A DNA stretch of 11,093 bases from Gemmatimonadota bacterium (GTDB taxonomy: Bacteria; Gemmatimonadota; Gemmatimonadetes; Gemmatimonadales; GWC2-71-9). The translations under genes and the position numbers were made by a program. The DNA is taken from NCBI GenBank assembly GCA_025361465.1, contig JANYAG010000278.1:1-11093 (forward strand), read 5' to 3'. Below are positions 1 to 6,147 of the stretch, in pieces. The number at the start of each line of letters is the position of its first letter. Within the stretch, counting starts at the first letter, position 1. The notes under the pieces were generated by a model that was given only the letters and a program-made list of their open reading frames with translations, was not told the DNA's origin and ran no database searches.

Positions 1-320
1 GGCTCGACCCAGTTGTTGGTGGGGCCGGCGTCCTGCTTGCGGTGGCTGCAGATGAAGGTCCGGTCCTCGACGCGCGCGACATCGCTGGGATCGGAGAGGG
101 CGAGGAACGAGTTCGGTCGCTTGGCTGGATCGAGGCGCACCAGCGTTCCGCTGGCCACCATCTGTTCGCACAGGAGGTCGTACTCGTCCTGGGAGCCGTC
201 GCACCAGTGGATGCGATCCGGCTGAGTGAGGCGGGCCATCTCACCGACCCAAGTGATGAGCTGAGCATGTCGCACCCAGGCGGGAGCGGCCAAATCCGAC
301 GGGGAAGCTCCGGTTTGCAT
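1..320 (-). CDS. pckG: GTP-dependent phosphoenolpyruvate carboxykinase, N-terminal part (runs off left edge)
   Basis: This enzyme converts oxaloacetate and GTP to phosphoenolpyruvate, GDP and CO2, a cytosolic gluconeogenic step. Translating the minus strand from the ATG at 320 gives 106 residues without a stop, continuing past base 1. Recognisable GTP-PEPCK blocks are HWCDGSQDEYDLL (38-50), KRPNSFLALSDPSDVARVE (67-85) and RTFICS (87-92) followed by DAGPTNNWVEP (97 onward). The arginine of DVAR aligns with the PEP-binding arginine of characterised enzymes. The family is about 600 residues long, so some five sixths, including the P-loop and metal site, lie outside the window. GGAG sits 5 bases before the ATG (326-329), which supports the start. 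It lies 92 bases downstream of the metalloprotease gene on the same strand and probably has its own promoter. The ATP-type PEPCK has a different N-terminus, so I am confident of the GTP class. Confidence 0.93.
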   Translation of the reverse strand, partial: MQTGASPSDLAAPAWVRHAQLITWVGEMARLTQPDRIHWCDGSQDEYDLLCEQMVASGTLVRLDPAKRPNSFLALSDPSDVARVEDRTFICSHRKQDAGPTNNWVE

Positions 321-348
321 CACGACTCCGCGGCGAGGATTGGGGGGC

Positions 349-370
349 GACGCCGCATGCGCGCGGTGTC
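349..370. repeat. Short inverted repeat in the pckG leader
   Basis: Bases 349-356 and 363-370 form an 8-bp stem around a 6-base loop. On the plus-strand transcript all eight pairs form, one as a G-U wobble. On the minus strand, the sense of pckG, one pair becomes an A-C mismatch. No T-run follows, so it is not a standard intrinsic terminator. It may be a leader structure upstream of the pckG ribosome-binding site, or chance in GC-rich DNA. Confidence 0.3.
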
Positions 371-379
371 GAGTACCTG

Positions 380-407
380 AAAATGGTGGTGATCAGCCCG
401 GCGTCAA
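380..407 (-). promoter_or_regulatory. Possible promoter for pckG
   Basis: Just after the metalloprotease stop, the minus strand reads TTGACG (402-407), a near-consensus -35 box. After 16 bases comes CATTTT (380-385), which matches TATAAT at only three positions. It would place a transcript start about 50 bases before the pckG start codon. Sigma-factor preferences of this organism are unknown, and such matches arise by chance. This is a weak call based only on position and the -35 box. Confidence 0.25.
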
Positions 408-412
408 AGCAC

Positions 413-1060
413 TCAGCGGCGGCCGGTGACCGTCACGTTGGCGGGCGTGTGATAGGCCTTCTCGATGGTCTGGCGGTCGCGATCACTGAGGCCATCGAGG
501 ACCGGCGTGCGGTACATCACGTCACCGGCGTTGGGCGAGTGGTTGAGGATCCCCAACGCATGTCCCAGTTCGTGCGTGACGGTGATGCGATAGCAGAGAT
601 CCAGTCCTGGCACTTCGGACCCGGTGTTGGACCAGACATAGACGTGAAACGGCAGCGCAAAGGTCAGACTGATCGGCTTGTCGGTCGCCCCGGAGCAACC
701 GGTGGCGAAGGCGAAGAGCGGTTCGCGCAGGAAGTTGCCGTCGGGCGGAAAGGCGTGTTCGATGATGATGTCGGCCGTGCTGGAATCCTCGACGGCCACG
801 AGATGCAACTCCCCGTAGAGGAGCGCCCCGTTCCAGCGCGCGATGGCGGTGGCGAGGTGCGGCTCGAGCAGGCTGCCGGTCGCCACGAAGACGCGCACCG
901 GTTGCTGGTCGCGGGGCCAGTGGAAAGCGAGCGTATCGGTGCAGCCGCTGCCGGCGCTTGGGACGCAGCGGAACTCGTAGGTGTCGGTGCGCTCCGGTGA
1001 GAAGATGTCGGCGCATGCAGCCAGGAGCAGGACGGCGAGGGCTGGGGCGACGCGCCGCAT
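413..1060 (-). CDS. Metzincin/matrixin-like zinc metalloprotease, predicted lipoprotein
   Basis: Predicted secreted, membrane-anchored zinc protease of 215 residues. The N-terminus MRRVAPALAVLLLAAC is a lipoprotein signal with lipobox LAAC. Cys16 would be acylated, and Ala at +2 suggests outer-membrane sorting. The zinc site HELGHALGILNHS begins at residue 163 (His163, Glu164, His167, Gly170, His174). A DVMY Met-turn follows (Met182), as in matrixins (peptidase M10). The third histidine is one residue later than in the canonical HExxHxxGxxH motif. I chose the ATG at 1060 because GGAGG lies 5 bases before it (1066-1070), a perfect signal peptide follows, and the barrel gene stop overlaps it as TGATG. 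An open frame continues upstream to 1318 but is only a shadow of the barrel gene. The substrate is unknown. Confidence 0.85.
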   Translation of the reverse strand: MRRVAPALAVLLLAACADIFSPERTDTYEFRCVPSAGSGCTDTLAFHWPRDQQPVRVFVATGSLLEPHLATAIARWNGALLYGELHLVAVEDSSTADIIIEHAFPPDGNFLREPLFAFATGCSGATDKPISLTFALPFHVYVWSNTGSEVPGLDLCYRITVTHELGHALGILNHSPNAGDVMYRTPVLDGLSDRDRQTIEKAYHTPANVTVTGRR

Positions 1061-1659
1061 CAGAACCTCCGCTCGATGCCGACGTGTACCCCGAAGCGAT
1101 GGACCGATTGGTACGAGGAATAGCCGCGCGAGACGAGGATCGGCGTGATGAACTCGTGGAAGCTGTAGCGTCCGAGGACCAGCACGTTCAGGTCGGGGGT
1201 CAATGGATGGGTCCAGCTCACGCCGCCGCTCACCAGGTACCGATGCACTCCCCCCTCCAGAAAGACTCCGCTGTGAGTCGCGGGTCGATAGAAGAGGATG
1301 CCCGCCCCGGCCTGCCATCGCAACGCACCACGCAGGCGACCGTCCAGCATGGCACTGGTCGTGATCGTCGCCACGGAGCCCAGATCAGAGGCTGCTCCGG
1401 TCGAGTCGGACACGGACATCTTCGAACTGCCATAGCTGGATTCGAACACGACGCGGTAGGTCCCGGCGGCGTTGATCGGCAGGGCGAGGCCGATCGTGGC
1501 GCTCGGCGCGAGCGCGAGTTTCAGGGTGGTGTTGTCGAGGGTGGCATCGTGGGCGAGGTCGCCACTGCGCGTCAGGCCGAGCGCCACGCGGACGGTTCGC
1601 TGGGCCCCGGCAGGGTGCAGGATGGTCACGGCGAGAATCATCGGGAGCCAGCGTCTCAT
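1060..1659 (-). CDS. Predicted outer-membrane beta-barrel protein, small
   Basis: I do not recognise a named family. The 199-residue product starts with a Sec signal peptide (MRRWLPMILAVTILHPAGAQ, cleavage probably after AQA- or GAQ-type residues near 20). The mature part alternates polar and hydrophobic residues in strand-like stretches rich in Gly, Ser, Tyr and Val. It ends in GVHVGIERRF, whose terminal Phe is the usual beta-barrel insertion signal. The size suits an eight-stranded barrel. No cysteines are visible in the mature part. No strong ribosome-binding site precedes the ATG at 1659; a second ATG at 1641 is possible but would shorten the signal peptide. It lies 31 bases after nfo and overlaps the lipoprotein protease gene by one base, so the two are likely translated together at the cell surface. 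Confidence 0.75.
   Translation of the reverse strand: MRRWLPMILAVTILHPAGAQRTVRVALGLTRSGDLAHDATLDNTTLKLALAPSATIGLALPINAAGTYRVVFESSYGSSKMSVSDSTGAASDLGSVATITTSAMLDGRLRGALRWQAGAGILFYRPATHSGVFLEGGVHRYLVSGGVSWTHPLTPDLNVLVLGRYSFHEFITPILVSRGYSSYQSVHRFGVHVGIERRF
1066..1070 (-). promoter_or_regulatory. Ribosome-binding site of the metalloprotease gene
   Basis: GGAGG on the minus strand, 5 bases before the ATG at 1060 and inside the 3' end of the barrel gene. It decides the start against longer upstream readings of the same frame. Confidence 0.75.
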
Positions 1660-1690
1660 CCGCGGAAGATGCCGCCCCGGCGACCGGGGG

Positions 1691-2611
1691 TCAAACACCG
1701 GCGACGAAACCGCGCAGGAGCGACAACATCCGGCGGTCGTTGGTGACCTCGTCCTCGTCCCCCTTTGGGGTCTCGAGGATTTTCGGGGTGGCGGCGAATC
1801 GCGCATCCCGCATGAGACGACGGAATGGCTCGGGCCCGAGCGACCCCTCACCGATCAATTCGTGACGGTCCTTTCGCGAGGCGAATGGCGTCTTGGAGTC
1901 GTTGAGGTGGATGCAGCGCAGGTGCCTCAGGCCGATGATCCGGTCCCATGAGGCCCAGACGCCATCATAGTCGTTGACCAGGTCGTACCCGGCACTGAAG
2001 AGGTGGCAGGTATCGGCGCAGAACCCCACCCGGTGGCGGACATCGTCACCGATGAGGTCCCTGATCGACCGCAATTCCTCGAAGCTCCGCCCCAGGACCG
2101 TGCCCCCGCCAGCCGTGGTCTCCAGGAAAACCATGAGCTCCCCGGGAACGGTCCGGAGCGCTTCGGTGATCGCTCTGGCATTTCGCTCCAGCCCGGCGTC
2201 GTGTTCCGCGATGAAATTGCCCGGGTGGGAGACGATCCCATCCAGCCCAAGTGCTTCTGAGCGGCGGAGTTCCCCCTCAAACGCCTCCCGGGACCGGGCC
2301 CAGAGGGCCGGGTCCGGCGAGGCCAGGTTGATCAGGTACGAATCATGCGATATAGCGGCCGCGACAGGGTGGTCGTCCCGTGACTTTTTGAAGGCGGTGG
2401 CGATCTCCGGGGTGATCACCGGCTCCCGCCACATGTTGGGGGTCTTGGTGAAGATCTGCATCGCGGTGGCGCCGATGGCGGCGGCACGGGGCGGGGCAGA
2501 GGCCGGCCCACCCTGGGTCGAGACGTGGGCGCCGAGTCGCTCCGGCGACGACAGGGCACCCGAATCGAGCTTTCCTGACTGACGAGGCTTCGTGCCTGAG
2601 GGGCTGCGCAT
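1691..2611 (-). CDS. nfo: Endonuclease IV (apurinic/apyrimidinic endonuclease)
   Basis: This is a zinc-dependent TIM-barrel AP endonuclease that cuts the backbone 5' of abasic sites in base-excision repair. The product is 306 residues. The family opening RLGAHVSTQGG starts at residue 25. All nine metal ligands of E. coli Nfo have counterparts: His89 (ISHDSYL), His129 (VSHPGNF), Glu164 (FLETTAGGGT), Asp200 and His203 (ADTCHLFSAGYD), His235 (IHLND), Asp248 and His250 (KDRHELIGEG) and Glu280 (ETPKG). The start at 2611 has AGGAG 8 bases upstream. It gives a 24-residue Ser/Lys/Pro-rich extension before the usual family N-terminus. This extension overlaps, in divergent orientation, the first 20 bases of the diguanylate cyclase gene. 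An in-frame ATG at 2638 would lengthen the protein further but lacks that site. It is the first gene of the nfo, barrel, protease group. Confidence 0.95.
   Translation of the reverse strand: MRSPSGTKPRQSGKLDSGALSSPERLGAHVSTQGGPASAPPRAAAIGATAMQIFTKTPNMWREPVITPEIATAFKKSRDDHPVAAAISHDSYLINLASPDPALWARSREAFEGELRRSEALGLDGIVSHPGNFIAEHDAGLERNARAITEALRTVPGELMVFLETTAGGGTVLGRSFEELRSIRDLIGDDVRHRVGFCADTCHLFSAGYDLVNDYDGVWASWDRIIGLRHLRCIHLNDSKTPFASRKDRHELIGEGSLGPEPFRRLMRDARFAATPKILETPKGDEDEVTNDRRMLSLLRGFVAGV
2584..2587 (+). promoter_or_regulatory. Ribosome-binding site of the diguanylate cyclase gene
   Basis: GAGG with a short 4-base spacer before the GTG start at 2592. The site is inside the 5' end of nfo. 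It supports the GTG at 2592 over a second in-frame GTG at 2625, which has no similar site. Confidence 0.5.
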
Positions 2612-4058
2612 CGAACCGACTCCTGTGGTTTCACTCATTCCGGCCAAGCCGAAGGGACTGCGTCCGTTGGTGGTGCTCGCCGGCGATCTCGCGGCCCGCC
2701 CGGACAACCTGGAGCGGGAGCTGCTGCGCGCCGGATTCCAGGTGGCGGAGTCAGAGACACTTGAGGCGGTGTCCGGTCATCCGACCCTGATCCTGGTCAC
2801 CTGCCAGCGACTCGCCGACTGTCCCAGCAACGTCACCGAGGTCTTCGCCAGTTCCCGGGTGAGCGGCGCCCAGGTCGTGGTCCTGCTCGCCGGCGGGGAA
2901 CCCGAGGACCTGGTGCAGGCGGCCGAGGCCGGGGCCGACGATGCCATCCTGCTTCCTGCCACCCTCGAACATGTCATCGCCCGGCTCCGGGCGCGAATCG
3001 CCTCCCCTCGTGTCGCGGTCCATGCACCCGGCGGGACCGACCTGAAGTTGTTCCAGGTTGTTCAGGAGATTGCCACGGAACTGCATCGTGAGGAGATGCT
3101 GCACGCCCTGGTCCGGTCCTTGTCCGGTGCCCTCGAAGTTCGCTCCGTGAGTGTGCTGCTCCATGTCGAAGGGGCAACCGTCGGCCGGCTGGTTGCCGCG
3201 ACCGATGCCCCGAAGCTCCGGGATGTCGATGTCGAGATGGCCCGCTGGCCGGAAGCCACGGCGGCGATGAGCACCGGCGAAACGCTCTACCTCGGCGATG
3301 CTGCGTCGTCGATGCTGTTTGCCTCGCAGGGCGCCTCCGGCCTCGGTGGCGGAGCGCCGCTCCACATTCCCGAAACGGCGGCGGCGATTCCCCTGCGACC
3401 GATGGGCCGCACCATGGGCACGCTGGTCCTGCGCACACGACCCGGTGAGGCTCCACTCACCGCGCGGCATGTGAGCTTCGCCGAGCTCGCGGCCGGGGCG
3501 ACCTCCCGGTTGCTCGAGGCCGATGAACGTCGCGGCGCCATTTCGCGTCGTCAGGCGATCGCCGCGCATGTCGATCCCCTGACGGGGTGCGGCACGCTCG
3601 ATGCCCTCGACCGGCGCATCCGGGAGGAATTCGAGCGGGCGCGACGCTATGACGTCACCTTCGCCCTGGTGTTGCTTGACGTGGACGGGATGCGGAACAT
3701 CAACGAACGTCTCGGGCGAGACGGTGGGCATCGCGTGCTTGCCGACCTCGGTCGCATGCTGCAGCGCGAGTTGCGCGCCCCGGACTTCGTGGCCCGCTAC
3801 GGCGGGGAGGAATTTCTCCTCCTGTTGCCGGAGACCAATCTCGAGGCGGGGCGCCAGACGGTGCACCGCATCCGCAACCGCCTCGGCCCCGCAGGACTGG
3901 GCGATCTCCACCTCGGCGTGCGCCTGCGCTTGACCGCGGGGGTGGTCACCTATCCGCATCCGGGTGCCCACAAGCCCGAAGATCTCTTCGCCCTCGTGGA
4001 AGCTGCGTTGCTGGCCGGGAAGGGGCAGGACGTCGACCGGATCGGCTGCGCGGCGTAG
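2592..4058 (+). CDS. Diguanylate cyclase with pseudo-receiver, GAF-like and GGDEF domains
   Basis: Predicted to make cyclic di-GMP from two GTP in the cytoplasm. The protein has 488 residues. Residues 25-137 have a response-regulator fold pattern (GADDAILLPATLEHVIARLR near 114-133), but the phospho-acceptor Asp position reads LILVT (Thr70) and the KP lysine is Leu121. Phosphorylation is therefore unlikely. Residues 150-310 look like a GAF sensor domain. The GGDEF domain covers 325-488: DPLTG (328-332), metal aspartate Asp363 in LLDVDG, and active site RYGGEEF with GGEEF at 404-408. RAPD at 395-398 is the inhibitory RxxD I-site, five residues before GGEEF, so product feedback is expected. There is no signal peptide or membrane segment. 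The GTG start has GAGG upstream. It is divergent from nfo, with overlapping starts, and convergent with envC. The ligand of the GAF-like region is unknown. Confidence 0.9.
   Translation: MPEGLRIEPTPVVSLIPAKPKGLRPLVVLAGDLAARPDNLERELLRAGFQVAESETLEAVSGHPTLILVTCQRLADCPSNVTEVFASSRVSGAQVVVLLAGGEPEDLVQAAEAGADDAILLPATLEHVIARLRARIASPRVAVHAPGGTDLKLFQVVQEIATELHREEMLHALVRSLSGALEVRSVSVLLHVEGATVGRLVAATDAPKLRDVDVEMARWPEATAAMSTGETLYLGDAASSMLFASQGASGLGGGAPLHIPETAAAIPLRPMGRTMGTLVLRTRPGEAPLTARHVSFAELAAGATSRLLEADERRGAISRRQAIAAHVDPLTGCGTLDALDRRIREEFERARRYDVTFALVLLDVDGMRNINERLGRDGGHRVLADLGRMLQRELRAPDFVARYGGEEFLLLLPETNLEAGRQTVHRIRNRLGPAGLGDLHLGVRLRLTAGVVTYPHPGAHKPEDLFALVEAALLAGKGQDVDRIGCAA
2620..2624 (-). promoter_or_regulatory. 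Ribosome-binding site of nfo
   Basis: AGGAG on the minus strand, 8 bases before the ATG at 2611. It supports that start over the in-frame ATG further upstream at 2638. It lies inside the coding sequence of the divergent diguanylate cyclase gene. Confidence 0.7.
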
Positions 4059-4065
4059 GACCTAC
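4055..4065. repeat. 11-base palindrome holding both convergent stop codons
   Basis: GTAGGACCTAC spans the TAG stop of the diguanylate cyclase gene (4056-4058) and, on the other strand, the TAG stop of envC (4062-4064). The centre is a single base, so it cannot fold as a normal hairpin, and there is no T-run. I see no intrinsic terminator between the two convergent genes. Confidence 0.6.
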
Positions 4066-5282
4066 TGCCTCCGCCTCAGCCACACAATCGGATCCAGCGC
4101 AATCTGGTTGCTGCCGCGGATCTCGAAGTAGAGATGCGGTCCTTCCGGCAGGTTCGTTCCGCCCACCGTGCCGAGCACCTGGCCGCGCGCCAGCTGCTGG
4201 CCGACCTTCACTGACGCCGACTTGAGCTGGGTGTACAGGGAGTAGTAGCCATTGCCGTGTTGCAGGAAGACGGTGAGGCCATAGGTCCCCAGCGGTTGCA
4301 CCAACGCGACCTTGCCACTCTCTACCGCCTTGACCGGCGTGCCGGCCGGCGCCCTGATGCCGATGCCATTGTGCCGGACCACGGCGCCACTCGGCAGCGA
4401 ATCGCGCCCGAAGTTGTAGATGATGGTGCCATCGACCGGCCAGTCGAGTCGCCCGATGTCGCTGGTGCTCAGGCCGCCCGCGTCCGCCCCGGCTGATGGC
4501 GCGCCGCCTGCCCCGCGGCCCGGTACGGGCACCTTGCGCGCCTTCTCGAGGGCCGCGAGTGCGGCGACCAGCTGGGCCTCCGAGCGCTCCAGCGCCGTGA
4601 TCCGCTGCTTGGTGCGCGCTGAATTCCGCTCGAGCTCCTTGAGCTGCGCCTGCCGCTCCTCCGCCAGCCGGGCGTAGTTCTGCAGCTCGACTTCCCGTTC
4701 GCCGCGGGTGCGGTCGTATTCCGAGCGCAGGCCGAGCAGGTCGTTCCGTTCGACGCGGACCCGCTGGGTCAGCTTCGCCACCTCGCCGACGATTGATCGA
4801 TCCTGTCGCGAGGAGAGGTAGAGGTACTTGTAGCGCGCCAGCAGGTCGCCGAAGGACTCGGCGGTGAGCATCACCTGAAAGGTGTAGAGTGGGCCGCGCT
4901 TGTAGATGTCGGTGAGTCGGCGGAGGAGAATCGCCTGCTTGTCGGCGAGGTTGTCCTCGGCCAGCGCGAGGGCGGCCGAAGAGCTTTCGAGTTTGGTGCC
5001 GAGATTGCCGATCTTCTGCTCGATCTCGTGGACTGCCTGGCTGGTCAGGTCACGCTGGCGCTCGAGGTTCCGCACCCGCACGCCGACATCGGTGATCTGC
5101 CCTTCCATGCGCTGTGACTGTCGCTCGAGCGAGTCGCGCTGCTGCTTGATCTGCTCGAGTCGCTGCTTCGAACGCTCGAGTTCCGTCTGGCCCGTCTGCT
5201 GGGCGTGCATCGCGGCGGGGAGGAGGAGCAGCGCCGTGAGCAGGATCCGCCACGATCCGCGGGCGGCGGGTCGCTCAGACAT
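4062..5282 (-). CDS. envC: Murein hydrolase activator EnvC (coiled coil plus degenerate LytM domain)
   Basis: A periplasmic activator of cell-wall amidases during septum splitting, recruited and switched by FtsEX. The 406-residue protein has a Sec signal peptide (12-27, ending MHAQ) and a long coiled coil (about 33-110 and 160-250), which in E. coli EnvC docks on FtsX. A Gly/Ala/Pro linker (252-272) leads to a C-terminal LytM/M23 domain (278-406). The catalytic set is broken: HNGIGI has Gly308 where active enzymes carry the zinc-binding Asp, the middle histidine region reads YYSLYTQL, and the final HxH is HLYFEIR (Tyr385). The SLY and LYFEIR patterns and the ending DPIVWL resemble E. coli EnvC, so it is an activator rather than a hydrolase. 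Its start overlaps the ftsX stop by 8 bases and has no clear ribosome-binding site, so translation is probably coupled. Confidence 0.92.
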   Translation of the reverse strand: MSERPAARGSWRILLTALLLLPAAMHAQQTGQTELERSKQRLEQIKQQRDSLERQSQRMEGQITDVGVRVRNLERQRDLTSQAVHEIEQKIGNLGTKLESSSAALALAEDNLADKQAILLRRLTDIYKRGPLYTFQVMLTAESFGDLLARYKYLYLSSRQDRSIVGEVAKLTQRVRVERNDLLGLRSEYDRTRGEREVELQNYARLAEERQAQLKELERNSARTKQRITALERSEAQLVAALAALEKARKVPVPGRGAGGAPSAGADAGGLSTSDIGRLDWPVDGTIIYNFGRDSLPSGAVVRHNGIGIRAPAGTPVKAVESGKVALVQPLGTYGLTVFLQHGNGYYSLYTQLKSASVKVGQQLARGQVLGTVGGTNLPEGPHLYFEIRGSNQIALDPIVWLRRRQ

Positions 5283-6147
5283 TCTTGAGGTGCCGGCCGA
5301 CGCTCACCAGCGATCCGCCGAACCCCAGCGCGACGCCAAAGAGCATCAGCAGCAGAACCTGGCCGAATCCGAAGTAATGGAAGCCGCCGATCCCCATCCC
5401 GATGCCGTTGGCCTTGAACACGCCCAGCACCGCCGCGCAGAGGACCAGCGCCACCGCGCCACCCAGCAGGCCCTTGAGGGCGCCTTCGAGCAGGAACGGG
5501 CCGCGGATGAACCAGTCGGTCGCGCCGACGAGGCGCATGATCTGGATTTCCCGCGCGCGCTGCAGCACCGTCATCCGGATGGTCACCCCGATGATCACCA
5601 CGGACACCAGCGCGAAGGCGAGTCCGATCGCCAGGCCCACCAGACCGGCCAGGTTGCGCAGGGTGTCGAGCCGCTGCACCCAATCCCGGCCATAGCGCAC
5701 GTCTTCCACGAAATCGAAGCCCTGGAGTCGTTCGGCCACCAGGCCGGCGTGCACCGCGTCGCGGTACTCCGGCTTGAGGGTGATCTCGAGGGACGGTGGC
5801 AGTGGATTCACCTCGAGGTCCTGATAGGCCTTCTGGAACTCGACCAGCTCCTGCTTGGCGCGCTTGAGGGCATCGTCCTCGGAGACGTAGTTGACGTCGA
5901 GGACCTCGGGGAAGGCCGCGATATCCTGCATCGCCACCGTGAGCGCCTGGGAGGTGGTGCCCCGGTACACAAAGGCGACGACTTCCACCCGTTCGGCGAC
6001 GTCGCGAATCGCGCCGCGCAGGTTGAGGGCGACCAGGCCGAACAGCCCGGTGACGAACAGCGCAAAGGCGATCGTCGTCACCGAGAGGGCCGAGAGCGCC
6101 CGGGTGCGCTTGAAGGAGAGGATGGCTTCCCGCCAGAGCAGGTTCAT
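5275..6147 (-). CDS. ftsX: Cell-division ABC transporter-like membrane protein FtsX
   Basis: Membrane half of FtsEX, which uses ATP hydrolysis by FtsE to drive conformational change in EnvC and switch on septal amidases. The product has 290 residues and the four-helix FtsX plan: TM1 about 19-41, a periplasmic domain (about 42-165, the EnvC-binding part), TM2 about 167-194, TM3 about 223-246 and TM4 about 261-284. The cytoplasmic loop QRAREIQIMRLVGAT (about 196-210) is the conserved coupling segment that contacts FtsE. The start MNLLWREAILSFKRTR is typical of the family and overlaps the ftsE stop as ATGA. The frame is open back to 6279, but that stretch only shadows ftsE. There is no ribosome-binding site, so it is probably translated by coupling. 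It ends 8 bases inside envC. Confidence 0.95.
   Translation of the reverse strand: MNLLWREAILSFKRTRALSALSVTTIAFALFVTGLFGLVALNLRGAIRDVAERVEVVAFVYRGTTSQALTVAMQDIAAFPEVLDVNYVSEDDALKRAKQELVEFQKAYQDLEVNPLPPSLEITLKPEYRDAVHAGLVAERLQGFDFVEDVRYGRDWVQRLDTLRNLAGLVGLAIGLAFALVSVVIIGVTIRMTVLQRAREIQIMRLVGATDWFIRGPFLLEGALKGLLGGAVALVLCAAVLGVFKANGIGMGIGGFHYFGFGQVLLLMLFGVALGFGGSLVSVGRHLKNV

Noticed and set aside
349..370. Intrinsic terminator after the metalloprotease gene
   Set aside because: The hairpin has an A-C mismatch in the relevant transcript sense and no T-run follows.
42..1000. Plus-strand open frames at 42-380 and 383-1000
   Set aside because: They are antisense to pckG and the lipoprotein protease, whose motifs (DVARVE, HELGH) are unambiguous on the minus strand.
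2751..3971. Minus-strand open frame (406 codons) opposite the diguanylate cyclase gene
   Set aside because: The plus strand carries clear receiver-like and GGDEF motifs. The minus frame has none and is composition-driven.
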